DNA from: Eopsaltria australis
Taxonomy: Eukaryota > Chordata > Aves > Passeriformes > Petroicidae
Reading direction: 5' to 3'
Length of the DNA: 64,000 nt
NCBI GenBank assembly: GCA_034509425.1
Contig: JAVTVJ010000001.1
Coordinates: 9,452,001 to 9,516,000, forward strand
Shown: piece after piece, positions 36,418 through 49,170 of the stretch
Numbering within the stretch: the stretch's first letter is position 1
Layout: each line of letters starts with the position of its first letter
Notes under the pieces: generated by a model
What the model saw: only the letters and a program-made list of their open reading frames with translations
Database searches by the model: none
What the model was told of the DNA's origin: nothing
Position numbers and translations under genes: made by a program

Positions 36418-37599
36418 AGTGAGAATAGCTCAACTATATAAAGATGTTTTACATAGAAAAAGGTTGGCAGCTTAAAAGGTCAAGTTAAGAGAAATATAAC
36501 CATTGTTTTCTTTCTATTGAGAAGTCCCATAATTGGGTTTATATGGCTTAGAAGGTTGGGCAAAAGTCCTTTATTGTCCTGTTTCACTTTAACATTTAAG
36601 CATGCTCATACTTATGAATCCTTACATGGCTGCCAATCTGAGACAGGGTGGGGAACTATATTTGGGTTGGGCTTTTTTTTAATGTGCCAAATATTGGTTT
36701 AAGTATTGTTTTGCTTGAGAAAAAGGACAATACCTTACAACTTCTCCTGAGAGTGACTATCTAACTGGCATTAAAATAGTCTATTAAAGTAATAGACTAA
36801 TCCTACATTAACTTAAAACTTGCTGTTTATGCAGTATGATGCAGATTAGCCGAGAGGTCCATAGCAGCTAGAAAGTGAAACTCACACTGTCTTGCAATTG
36901 CTCTCAACACATACAATAATTTGTCTTCCTTCTAAACTGTATTGACTTCTGTACAGTTGAGTCTCATATGGATGGTACAAATAATTCAGAAAATACTGAG
37001 CTGGCTGTTAATTCATCAATAGAAGGAAAAAAATATGCTGTTTACACAAGGAAAATATTTTGATAGCACAGTTGCAAAAGTTTTTATATGCTCTACAATA
37101 CAGTCACATACTCACTTGTACCTGAATACAACAAAGAGGCCGAAGGAATTATTTTTCCCCTCATTCTTATAGGTTATTTCTACCAGGATCTTGTATAGTG
37201 AACAAAAGTTTTTGGGTGCTTAATAGATCCTTGCAAGCTATAAATTAAAACTTAGAATTATTTATGCTTGCTCTAACACCAAGCACTCTCCAATACACCA
37301 GCCACATCCAAACCAAAATTAAAGTCGTAGCTGCTACCCTGCTCCAAAAGCCACTCAGTCCTTCACAGTGGGGATGAGTGCTTGGGGACGGAGACACTCC
37401 AGGATCTAATCTCTGTGGGCCTCTTGGTCCCTTTGTAGCATCGTGTGGTGGCACTGTGACCCCACAATATCACCGTGATGCTGAGACCCCAGAGGGTCTT
37501 CCCTGTGACAGCTCATAGTCTTCTTCAACCATCACATACCTCTAGAGGTTAAGGAGTCCCTGGGACTTGGCCCATGGGCCACAAGGTACAGGCTTACCA
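36418..37599. other. Unique A+T-rich DNA, nothing recognised
   Basis: No exon, repeat family or RNA gene is recognised before the long CR1 copy. Confidence 0.5.
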
Positions 37600-38372
37600 G
37601 CTATAGTTCAAGCACAGCTGGAAAGAAATAAAAGTGATGGAAGGTGTCTGTTGGGGTATTTAAATAAACTGATGAAGGGAGTCCATTTGTACTGGGATGC
37701 ATAGTGTGTAGAAAAATAGGAAAAATAAGAGCAAGGATAAAATGTGGTGTTTCATGATAGTTGAATGTTACCAGGGCGGTTCCACGAGACCTGTACTGGG
37801 ATTTGTGCACCTCAAAATTGTCGTAAGTAATCTGTATGCAAAGGTTAAAAATGAGGTAAGGAAATCTGCAGAAGAAAAATAATTATTTGGGATAGTGGAA
37901 TGTGCAATTGGCTGCAAACAGCTACAGAAGGATCTCACAATACTGAGTGGAAAGGCAATAAAATCACAAATTAAATTCAATGGGAATCACAATTGAAATG
38001 TCAATAAATGCAAGTAAGGTGCATGAAGGAGGAAAAACAACTATCTATATGACTATATACACAGTGATGAACTCTAAATTAGCTGTTAGCTAGCATAATT
38101 AGCTATTACCAGTCTAGCAAGAGATCTGGGAGTCATTATGGATAGTGTTCTGAAAAGTCAGCTCCATGGCAGTGAAGTGGCAAATAGTGCATTGGGAATT
38201 ATTAGAGAAGAAAGTGAAAATAAAACAGAGCATCCTTGTAACATTATGTACCTGCATGGTGAGTTTGCATCTTAAGTACTACAGGTAATTTTACCTCCAA
38301 AGGTACCTCTTTGGAATAGGCTATGATAACATTAGGAAATATACTGAGAAGAATCAAAGAGAAATGAGGGGG
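37600..38372 (+). mobile_element. Ancient CR1 LINE, ORF2 portion
   Basis: The plus strand follows an old CR1 subfamily through the last part of its reverse-transcriptase ORF. Recognisable pieces are gatctcacaatactgagtgg, ggcaataaaatcacaaatt, aagagatctgggagtcat, tatggatagtgttctgaaaa, taaaacagagcatccttg and gagaagaatcaaagagaaat. No usable frame survives because of stops and small indels. The element order continues at 39090. Confidence 0.75.
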
Positions 38373-39089
38373 GGTAAATGGATCAGAACATTTCTACATT
38401 GAAAAAGAGATGATGGAACAAATATATGACACAGCAAACAGTAGGACTCAGCCTTTCTAACAGGAGCAGAAGAAGGGAGTAATAAATATCTCCTAGCGGC
38501 TGACAGAAATTCCAGGAATGTGCCATATAACTTTTTTCTCTCTCCACCTCTCTTGCCCACAGTAATTTCTTTCCCATTGTAGTACCTGCTTGGGACACAT
38601 TTGCCTTGTAGCACTGTGGAATCGAGAAGTGAGCAGAACCACAGGATCCAGCTCAGGTTGGGGTCCACAGGGTGACCTCAGCTGAACACCTACCCCTCAC
38701 CAGAGCCCAGGATAAGAAGGGCAGCTGCATTGTCAGGATGCCAAGAGCCAGGATTACAAGGGTGGCGTGGGATTGAAGTTATTCTTCACTCTACAGTGCA
38801 AAAATCGAGTAGGAAGGGGAGACCCTGGTCTCAAGGGGAGATTAGATGTTTTTGAAGAGGCTCCTTAGAAGTTCTGGGACTAGTCTGGGCAATGAGGAGT
38901 TATTTCTAGAAGCTGGTACAAGCTTAGGACTGGGTTTGTTGGGAATTGGCATGCAAGGACTTGGTGAGGGGACAGAAAGTTACACTTCAAAGAAGGAGGG
39001 AGTGAGCTGATTGATGGGCTTTATCTCGGAAAGGTCAAAGAATGAAGTTAGATATGCATGTGTGATGGGAAAAGTGTAGAAGAAAAGGT
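38373..39089. other. ~700 bp interrupting the CR1 copy, unidentified
   Basis: In an intact element only about 150-200 bp would separate the two flanking CR1 segments. Here about 700 bp lies between them. The first ~60 bp may still be degraded CR1. The rest (including pyrimidine-rich sequence near 38540-38570 and a GC-richer part at 38600-38770) matches nothing I recognise. It could be a nested insertion of an older element. Confidence 0.45.
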
Positions 39090-39360
39090 GAATAAATAGT
39101 CAAATCTTAATTCTCAGACAGTTTAATTATGATGCAGAAAATCATGGATGGTACAGAGAAGGCAATCAGGAAATGACTATTGAATTTTTTTAAAAACACC
39201 CTGAGTAATGATCAGATGGCAGATTTAAAGCAAACTTATAGAAACACTTTTTAATGCACAAGTGGAAATCACTATGAAATATTGTGGAATCCAGCAGGAT
39301 TGAAAAAGGCAATGACAGACCTGGAAAAGATGATGTCAGATCATCCTTTAAAATAGCACC
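39090..39360 (+). mobile_element. Ancient CR1 LINE, 3' continuation
   Basis: Continues the copy at 37600 in the same orientation: a ctgagtaatgatcagatggc stretch, gcagatttaaagcaaactta, then tggaatccagcaggattg and aaaaaggcaatgacagacc. These correspond to the CR1 region after the reverse-transcriptase end (the 'gcaggtttaaaacaaac...' and 'ttcaaaaa...gacaaattcatgg' part of the consensus). Confidence 0.65.
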
Positions 39361-42300
39361 ACCTGTACCTTCCTCTGCTTTCAAAGCAGAAGTCACTAAG
39401 GACCACCTTGGAACCTTGTCCATGGAATATGTCCATCACTGTGCATTAGCTTCTCCACATGGATAGCACTGAGTGGGACTGGGTATAATTCATACAATCG
39501 CAAAGCAGATAAAAAAGAAACATCTCTACACTATAAATTAGCACTTTCTGGTTTCTTCTACACAAAGCTATAGGAGCACCTAACGTAGATCTTAAAGTGT
39601 GTGTAATGGAAAAAGTACTGCTTTTCAAGGAACCTCTCAATCTCAACCTTTGGACTGGATTTCTTACAGTAAATTATGTCCTAATTTTGACACTGACACC
39701 AAGGACAGCAAACTAAGCTGTAGCATGACTCTTAAAATATACCTGTATCTGTTTGTGTGAGGGACAGTAGGAATCAGAATCACATCCTTGGCAATATATC
39801 CCAAATTCTGGGAAAAAATGTCTTTGCATAGAGAATAATAATGTGATTGTTATCATTTCAGCTTATCTAGCAGCTGAAATCATTGTTGTGACTCAATTAG
39901 CCCATTCAGATAAGGAGAAGTAGACAATGTTCTTCTTTCTTTGTGGGGCAGAACTCTTGTGTTTACAAGGGAAGTCTCCTTGAAAGAGCATGTGGTATCT
40001 ATTTACCTGCCACTGCAATTTCCAGGGGAGACAAGCTTGACTGATTTCCACAATGTAGCCATGACTTGTTTCCCATTGAAATTCTTTTTAAAATAGACAA
40101 GTGGGCAACTACCATGTAAGAGATAAATGCAATGTATAGTTAATATCAAGATATATTCTTGCTGTACCATTATAACGTTCATGTTAATCCACATTTAGAG
40201 TGCCCGTGTATTCTCTATTTCTTGGACAGAATTTGCCTGAGTTGCACAAAGCCTTTTCTCTCTCTGTCTCTCCCTCGCTTTTCCTATGCTGGTGTAGTTA
40301 TAAAGTAGGAAGAATGTTACAATAAAAGAACTTCGGGCCAAGGCTCTGCTCTAAAGACCAATTGCAGCAATGCTTCAGGAGAGCAGGTTGCCAGCGACTG
40401 AGTGGGAGGAGTTGGTGATGGGCTGTGTTACTCCAAACATGACCCAAGAGAGGAAAAGCCAAAGCACAGACCCTGTACTCTTGGAGGGGCAGTTCAGCAA
40501 ACACCCAGAGAATGGAAATTTGCTCTGCTTGTCCTCTGCCAGGCAGCAGTAGGAAAGCTGCTGGAAATGCCAACACTGTTTTGGTTTTTTCCTTCCAAGC
40601 AGATTTCCCACAAAAAATAAGGTTTGCACCTGCTTTAACATAGGTTGTCAGAAACACTAATGAGTCAAATGAATTCTCTTGTGTCAGATAATTCAGCAAC
40701 CAGGGAGAAAAATGTATGGTTTTCAAATGCAATACCTTTTCATGAATTGGTGGAAAAGTACATATTCATTGGCTCCACCAACAATCTGAATCTTGTTTAA
40801 ACAAATGTTTCTCCCATCTGCAAAAAAAAGCCACAGATAGATTTAGTTGAATACATGCTATTTATGAAGCTCTTTCTTCGTGTAGAAAACAGATGGATCA
40901 TATAAAGATGCTGCAGTTTTGCTCCTAAAAGCAATGTGACCCATTAAGGATGTTAGGAGAGTTAGGAGAGGGTACCTGGTTCTTGAACATGCCCAGGAGA
41001 CAGGAATTTAATTGCTCTCCATACTAGATTTCATGAATGTTTCCTTGATATAACTACTCCTGTGTTCTTCCCCCATAAAGATAACACTCTTCTACCTTCT
41101 GGGATGTTTTCAAGGATAAATATATCAAACATGTTTAGGTGCTATGGCACAGATAAGGGATTTATAAAAGTGTCTAACAAGGACAGTCTATCCTCCATTG
41201 CACCATACACAGCTCTTGACTCCCACAAGCATTTCCACCGTGGGGCAGTGATTCATATATGGCAGATGGGAGCAGAGCCACCAGGCCAAGCACCCTCTGG
41301 AACAAGGTCTATAACACATTGCAAAGTGTTCTTTAATGTAATGCTCTTCTGCCCACCTTAGACTTGATGTGTAATCTCAACAAAAGTTTAGTGCTGATGG
41401 ATTTACCTGAAAGACAACTATGCAATGCATTAGATACTGCACTGGCATAAACCATTGTAGCTTTAGGGAAACTATTCTGAATTATACATAACACCTCAAG
41501 ATCTGGTCCAAAGTTTAATTGAATTAATGTATATTTCATATCTAAACAGTTAAGAGACAGGTACTGTCTCTGCATGTATAAACTTATAGGAAAGTGAAAT
41601 ATTTCTCCTGAAGCATAAACTCTGGGTGGCTTAAATATATGTATTTTCCTAGTTTTGGTATAGGTACACTAAGGTTATTAACATATTTTAGCCAGATTTT
41701 TAACAGAAAAAAAATAAGGAAATTTGAGAACAAATGTTTATATAATTTGTTTTACTAAACTCTTTTTTTGATATGCTGGTTTAGATCAGTGACTTTTGCA
41801 GTGCAATCAGCCCAAAGCAGGAAGTGGGCTTAAACATAAACATATATGCCCATGTACTTTTTCTGACTAATTCATATTTTCTATTTCTTGGCTGGACAGT
41901 GACAAAATATCCAAAATAATTAATATCAATCTCCAACAATTTCAATCACTAAAATGCTTTTGCGTGAGGGTAACCAAGTGAAGAATCTTACCCTGAAAAC
42001 CAACCCATCCTCAATGTTTCTGATGCCCAAGTCCCCTGGACAGGGTTTGTTGTTCTGGTTGGAGAGAAGCCACACTGAAAGCTGACTCCAAGGACTGTAT
42101 TGCTCAATTTCATTGAAAAATTCCTGCTGGAACCAGTAGTTTTCCTGACTTTTGTTGCTAGGGCATGACAGTTTTCTCCAACTGTGTGAAGGTTTATTAC
42201 TTCACTGTGTGCCTCAGAGTTCAGAGGCAAATGCACAGATCAAACCTGTGGCTGTTTCCACTTCTCTCTCACAACCTCTGACAAGATGACAGAGGTGAAA

Positions 42301-44339
42301 GGGCTAAAGATGGCACTGTGGTCTCTATCACCTGCTCTCTGCCAGAATAAACCCTCCACACAAGTGGGCAAGAGGAAAGCAAGTGAAGAACTGTGTCATG
42401 GACCACAGCTCTGCCATGGAGAGATAATGCTTGCTAAGCTATTCACATGTCATTTTTCTCTTCTAGGCCCAAAGGAAGGGAACCACCATTTTTCCTTGTA
42501 AAGGAAATGTTCCTCCAGAGCTAAAAAGGGCATTGTCCAAAAAGTGTCAGGAATTCAATACTCTGAAAGGAGTATATTTCTCTCAGAAGTGAAACTGGGA
42601 ACCTTACCCATCCAAACAAGTGGATCCCATAGAAGTACAGGCCATAGAAGTGGGTCCCATCTGATTTCACTGAAGCTGAACACAAGCAGAATTTACAGTT
42701 GTGTATCTTTCTAATGTACTATGTCTTACAGAAAGCTGCAACAGATTAATAGGTGTTGTTCCCTATATGAAACCTTGAGTATTACAGTTGCTCTGTCAAG
42801 GCAGCTGAGGATCAGGAAATCTTTTGTCAGAGGTCTGGACTTCTGAAGTGGATGTGGTGGTGATGGTTCATTTGAAATTATGGGCTGTCCTCCAAAGAAC
42901 TGGTCTAAGGGGTTCCTTTCTATAGCCAGCTCTAGCTTCCCACCTCTGTACTGCAATGCTTCATTAAGTACTCACGGCACCCAAACACACTGTCAGCACA
43001 TCCTTTATTGTGCCAGGGACACCCTCATGAGATGTTATGACCTGCTAAAGCTTTTGTGTAACCAATTCCTGAAAACAGTAATCCCAAAATTTTTTTGACC
43101 TAGCTAACTTGGCTCAAAGGAGCCCAGAAATTCCCCATGAACATCTGAAGTCATGGATGGAGACATTACCTGAAACCCAAATAAACTCAAGCTTTACAGG
43201 GGACTGTGTCCTATTATATATTTTGTTGACTATTAAAAATCAATTGTAAATAAAAGGCACATAGAACAAACGAACTCAGCTCACTCAGTTTATTAAACAA
43301 ATGTTCACAGCTAATGAGCAAAGCTGTTACCATAATCTCATGTCTTTGTTCCAATATAAGTGTCACACCAGCTGAGAAACAGCCAAGTTCACTTGACAAA
43401 AGGATTATTTACCAGAATATATGCCTCAATTATTCACTACAAAAATCCCGAACTGTTCCCTGATTTCCATCTCCTGTTTCATAAGCACAAAGGAAGAAAA
43501 CCACAATAGTACCATGACAACAAATAGAGGAGGAATCTTTTTGATTTTCCTTAAAATAACAAGTAAATATATTAACTGGGAAAATACATACCAAAAATGG
43601 CTATTTATGCCATGGAACAAGAAAGCTTTTTGTCAGTGACACGGGAAATATGAAAAGGAGTTAACTAGGCTACAGGTCATGGAGAGTTCAGCCGACATAA
43701 ATAGCAGACTTGCAGAAGTTTGCCTCAGAGTTTAGAGCTGCAATAGTAAACTTTAATAACAGTAAAGTGTTTAATACAAATACTGCCTTAACTAGATCTA
43801 CAGTTGCAGGCCTGAGCTATTGATCTCATAGCATTATATTGATGCATTATAGCTGCAGGGGACAGGAACACCTTATTCCAGGGAACAGCCAGCATGCTGC
43901 CATGTTGATTTAGCCTCTTTCTAACTGCTCTGCTTTCAGTATGTGTAGTTCAAAATGCAGAGAGTACATATTCTCCATCTACTTCTTCTTTGAACTATCA
44001 TACCATAGCTGAGTTTGCAGTGTCAGCAACCATACACACTTATACACCATTTGATGGTAATTTTTGGACTGTGTAGCTCTTGTTCTGTTTTTCAAACATT
44101 TTTTGCCAACTTCACTTCTAGCAAAAACAATGGCATCATACAGATAAATTAGGAGTTTGAAAAGAAAGAACTCTTCTTATATCAATAGGTACAGAAAAAT
44201 AAAAGCACTGAGAATTTCTGGGTCTCACAGCCTCACTAGTTCCCTCAGCTTTGATGTAATGTGACATGGGGCCTGACTGTTCCCAAGCAATATTTCCCCT
44301 CTTTCTTCCAAAGCTTTTTTTAAAGGACTTTAAACAAGT
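39361..44339. other. Unique A+T-rich DNA, no gene recognised
   Basis: Nothing recognisable over 5 kb. The frame cluster at 40298-40732 minus with several overlapping plus-strand frames is an area short of stop codons in all directions and shows no protein family. No repeat consensus was seen. Confidence 0.5.
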
Positions 44340-44660
44340 TCACAACCCCCCATCCTGCTCCTCTGCGTTGCTTCAGCGTACTGCACACAGGGTGTTGATG
44401 CAAAGGAGCTGCAGAGTGTTCGAGGCAAAGATGCTCAAATAACCAGGCTTTCTGCAGCACCTGGGGCTCTAGGATCAGGAGTGTTCTCCTCCCCAGGCAC
44501 CCTGCCCTGCGGCTCGGCCGCCTCTCCCACCATTGTGCGAGCCGGCCCTGGAATGCACCGGCGAATTCCTTGGACATGTCATCTCTTGAGTCCCCTTTCA
44601 TCCGGCTGAGGGTGGAGACAGGTGTTAAATCAGCGTTAGCACCCACCGTACCGCACCGCA
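44340..44660 (-). other. CpG-rich patch, possible promoter, enhancer or exon
   Basis: CpG dinucleotides are concentrated here (clusters gcggctcggccg, gcgagccgg, caccggcg, and several others to 44660) in contrast with the CpG-poor flanks. On the minus strand a 108-codon frame (44320-44646) runs through it. Inside that frame the sequence cacctgtctccaccctcag looks like a splice acceptor and is followed by a frame reading RMKGDSRDDMSKEFAGAFQG. I do not recognise this as a known protein. It could be a small CpG island, a 5' exon, or a decayed GC-rich LTR; no LTR signals were found. Confidence 0.4.
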
Positions 44661-44877
44661 GATGCTGGTGGGGAAAAATGAGAAATAAAAGACAATGTCC
44701 CTGTTGTCCATGCTATAATTTCTGTTAGGACAGAACCTGTGTTGCTTCTTCATGTTCTGTCAAGTTCCTTGTCACAAACTCCTTGCACTCCATCACCTGT
44801 ATTGGATGCCTCAGGGGATTAGGATGAATATTTCTTGCCACAGTGACCTGGAATAGGTTTTTGGCTAGCTGCACACT
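44661..44877. other. Unique DNA, nothing recognised
   Basis: A short spacer between the CpG-rich patch and the A-rich repeat, with no feature seen. Confidence 0.5.
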
Positions 44878-44923
44878 GTAACAAAACAAAACAAAACAAA
44901 AAAAAAAAAAAAAAAAAAAAAAA
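44878..44923. repeat. (CAAAA)4 followed by an A26 run
   Basis: Four CAAAA units lead into 26 uninterrupted A. No LINE, SINE or pseudogene body was identified to its left, so it is recorded as a simple repeat. Confidence 0.85.
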
Positions 44924-47900
44924 GATAAAATATATAATTCTGAGTATGGTTGAGAGGGATTTTACTCTGCTAGGAGAGGCATGTCCTTCTCCCATTACCC
45001 CCAAACCCTAAGACACAGAGGGCATTCCTGAGCATCATGCACAGACAATTTTAACCTTAAAAGTGTTTGCTTTTCTACATCGTGCAGCTTAAAATAAAAG
45101 TAATCATGCTGAAACCTTCAGGATAAAGACGATAGAGTTTCCAACTTTGCTTGGTTACTTTTTTCTCATATTTACACAACACACACCTAGTTTTGTTTAT
45201 AGTTAAAACACCTTTTAAAACATCTTTGCAATTACAGTTTCACCTTATAAGCTGTTGATTAAAACACAGGCTTTTAGTGCAATAAAATCTGTGACAAAGC
45301 AAACAAAAATCGCTACATGAACTGCAATATGTGCACTGCTAAACTCACCTATAAAAAGCATGGAGAACAGATTTAGGATAAGAGTGAAACTCAAAGGAAT
45401 GTGCACAGTTTTTAGTCATCCCCATTGTATCACAACAGTGCAATGCATCCTCACCTGTATGCTCTGAGCATACAGTAGCATTTTGTGGAAGCCTCCTTTC
45501 TATTTGCTCAGCACCTCCTACGGCTTCCCTTCTCAGACACATAGAAAGTTTCACTCCTAGGCTTACCAAAGCTCTGCACAGCAAATAAAACATTGCAATC
45601 ATTTCAGCTACTTCTTGCTACCCATCAGAGTTATTATTAAACTCTTTAATCTGTACTTCAGTCACCCAGGTACCAGTGGTGCTCCTTGCTTCTATCCAAA
45701 CACTCTGTGAGAGGTTTTCATGCAGACAGCAAACCAATTCTCTCTGAAAGGCTGAAGTAACAACTATTCTGGGGATGATTTATCAAGTCTCCAGGCATGT
45801 GTGTCTGGCACTTGGAGTGAAGCTTGTGGCAGTTGCTCAAACATTGTGGCCCTGAAGATCAGCAAGAGCATCCTGCCCCAAGAGAGCATTATCTTAGCTC
45901 AGCTCTGAAGTTGGGGTTTCCCAGAAAAAAAATACCAAAGGAACATATGCTTGATTTCAGGCATTGCCAGAGGTGTCCTAAGCCATGAAATTGCAGCCTG
46001 GGGGAAGTTAAGCTAAGCCACACCTGTCTGTATTCATCACCATGAGGACCACACACCCAACACACAAGGCATGGCAGTGTCTCTGCAGTGCTGCCACCTG
46101 GAAAATGGCATTGTCTGTCTCACAAGTATGATGGGATGAAACTGGGGGAATGCTGGGAGATAAACAGCTCAGTCCCGAGCTTGAGTTGTCTCCCTGCAGA
46201 CCACCATGGAGCGGCAGGACAATGAACAGTGGCGTGCCTGACCAGATTTCCCTGTGGAAGTACGTTGAAGTATGGCAGGGTGGTGTGGCCACAGCTTAAT
46301 CAGGAGTGGCTAACATTTGTGTGCACAAGTGTGGAAAGATTTGTACGTGAACATTAAAAAAAAAAATTCTAGGCTGATTATGTCCCATTGAATCTGTCAT
46401 CTCCCATTACTCTGTGTGACATGACGGACCCTGACATGGATATGATGTATTATGACACGACACATGACACCAGTTACCCAACATTGTACCTCATTAGAGG
46501 AAACTGTAAAGGCATAAATCAGGGGTGAGCCTTTCCTATTAATCTCTTGTTCCTTTTACCACCATCATTTGGTGTTCATGTGGTTGTTTCAGGTTTTCCT
46601 CCTTGGACAGTCTCATAATTGTTTTGGAGTGCAGATAAGGAACAAAAAGGGAAAAAAACACCCTGAAAGGTTAAAACCCATCACATTCTTTTCTCTGTAA
46701 ACATAGAAATAATATCTTTTGAAACAGTCCCAGTTAATCCCTTCTTAATATCTAGAAGGAAAATAAGAATTTGTATATCCTGGACAGCACATCCTGGATT
46801 TAATTATTTCCTGACCACAGAATGGGTTGATCCGAATTACTGTTGGCCAGACAGGAAAAAAATTACCATGAAAGGTGCTGGGTTCACATTCAGCCACAGT
46901 TTGGCAAAAAAAATTGACCATTCCCAGATCACATTAGCATGTTTTCTGTCAAAACCTGCTGGAGAGAAAAAATGCAAATGCTGATGCAGGAAAGAAAGAT
47001 TATTGTTACTGTTCCTTCTAGTTTCTCCCCTGTGCTTGATAAATGACATCTCTGAATTTTTCTTTCTAATTTTGCCTAACAAATATCATCAGAACAAACC
47101 TGCATCGTTTTTGTTCAAAACCATGAGTGGAAAGAAATCGAGGCCAGTTTCTCATCTGTTTCTATGGAGCTCATACATTCCAAGGACAGGAAGACGCTGT
47201 TATGAAGGTGGGTATTTATTAGCCACAGTAGATTAACCTCAATCTGAATTTAGTTATTGCAGCTGACACTGACTGTCTCTTTCTGTTTCGTGTGGGCATT
47301 CTCTTGTCTGTACCAACATCCCAGACCTGGCTAACAAATTCCTACTCAGTGTGTGCTGGCTCCAGATCATGAAACACCAAGGCTGCCTCTCTATTCTTTG
47401 ATAAAATTTTAGTAGCAGAGAGGATGAATGAGAAATGGATGTTTATAAAACTGTAGGAAGCAGTAAGAGGCAAATCAATCAGTACCAACAGCAGATCAGA
47501 CACCTGGAGACAAGTTCCTCACTTCTGCAGTTAAATCAAAGTCTGGGGATACAGCTGCAAACTTTTGTTTGCTGTGTATTTCCCACTGAATGGAAGAGTG
47601 CATGCATATAACTCAGGTGACTGAAGATAATTCAGAAGGATGTGGTTTGGGTTTCTTAACATCTGGCATCATGAAGAGACTTTGTGAATTTAGAAAAGGA
47701 AAACATTCACCTGAAGTTCACTGCATTGAACTTGTTATGAGTGACAGTCACCATTCACCTGATGAAGGCAGATGTTTGCATGCTCAAAATACACATTTAG
47801 CTCAATTGGCACCTTTAATGTCCTTCTCATTGAACAAATTAAAGATTAAGTAATAGTGGTAAAAGTGATACTAAGCAGGCTCATTCAGGCTGGAATAAGT

Positions 47901-49077
47901 CCTTTGCTGACTATGCAGATGTGGGATGGGTCTTGGTGTCACACCTGAAGGTGAATAAATATTCTGGCTCTTTTACATCGGTATTCCATGACCTTTGGTT
48001 TAAAGAGAATGATGGGGTATTTTTAGGATTGGATTTACGCTTTGGACCCTATGGTCCTGCTACTGAGCGTGCCATTTCTAGGCAAATATACTCTACAAAG
48101 CAGACAGCTCATTTTCTGTTTGTTAGTGAATGTCAGTAGAAGAAATCTGAGCCACTCACCTTGACTAATTGGTACAGCCAATTACGGGATGTCTTAACAT
48201 GAAGGAGATTAGCAGTATCCTTTAAATCCTCAATCAAAATTATTTCTGAACATTTGCTTGTATATTTATTACTTATGATGGAGCAAATTAACCAAAGCCC
48301 TGTAGAAGAGTACTAACCTTTTTCAATCTGCTGAGCTTTTTCTCTTTATTGGGTGTGTTTGCCACAGAGCTTCTGACAACTTTGGTAGTTCATTACAAAG
48401 GAATGAACTTCCTGTAATTCTGTGAGGCTTTTTCATCTGTAAGTGCCCTAAATAACTAGTGAGTGAGCTACACAGAAGTGTTTTTTTCTGCACAGAATGC
48501 ATATTCCCCATCTATAATTGCTTTATTTTGACACTGTGGGTGTTAAGAGCTGTCTAACACAGCAAACACTTCCATAGTGGGGTGCCAGTAAATTCTAGGT
48601 TATAGAAGACCTCATTCTGCAAAAAAAGATGGGTGCAAGGGCAGCCACCTGCTGACAGACAGTCCATCTGTAGGATCCATTTCTCTGCACTTTGCTTCCA
48701 CTTACCATAGGTTGTTTTGGAGAGGTAAACCTGCTGCTAGGTTTGTTTCTGCTGATTTGCACCCTAAATTACCAGCTATCCCTCCACTCAAAGTTTCAGT
48801 TGCCAAGCTCAGCTCTAGTATGATAAATCCATTTGCTAGAAGGCCACATAAGGATTAGTTGTTGCAGTGATGCCCGAAGCACAATGCTTTTGATCAGACA
48901 AGTATTAAAACAAGAGACTAATCCATGGCATACTGAAGTCATTGGAAATATTTCCACTAAAACAAATGGATTGAATTAGATCTTGCAAATCTTTGCAGGA
49001 GATATTGTTCTTTAAGCATAGTTTCTTTATTAATGATAATGATACATACCTCTTCAAAACCAAAAATAAAAAAAAAT
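44924..49077. other. Unique A+T-rich DNA, no gene recognised
   Basis: No element or exon is recognised. A short cluster of TGACA/GACAC words lies at 46416-46472. Frames at 45345-45602 minus, 46008-46292 minus and 47590-47853 plus show no family resemblance. Confidence 0.5.
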
Positions 49078-49170
49078 TACTTGTTACTTGGGAGAGGAGG
49101 CCACCTGGCTACACCCTCCTTTCAGGTTGTTGTTAAGAGTGATAAGGTCTCATGTGCAGCCCTCTGGTAG
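49078..49170 (-). mobile_element. Short CR1 LINE fragment
   Basis: Plus strand reads cttgggagaggaggccacc, tggctacaccctcctttcag, then gttgttgttaagagtgataa and ggtctcatgtgcagcc. This is the antisense of an internal part of the CR1 3' region (the 'acctcctttcaggtagttgtagagagcgataaggtctc' segment). About 90 bp is kept; neither the CR1 3' tail nor the reverse-transcriptase end is present. Confidence 0.8.

Noticed and set aside
44878..44923. Poly-A run as tail of a processed pseudogene
   Set aside because: The preceding sequence shows no long frame or known mRNA and the tail is part of a CAAAA repeat.
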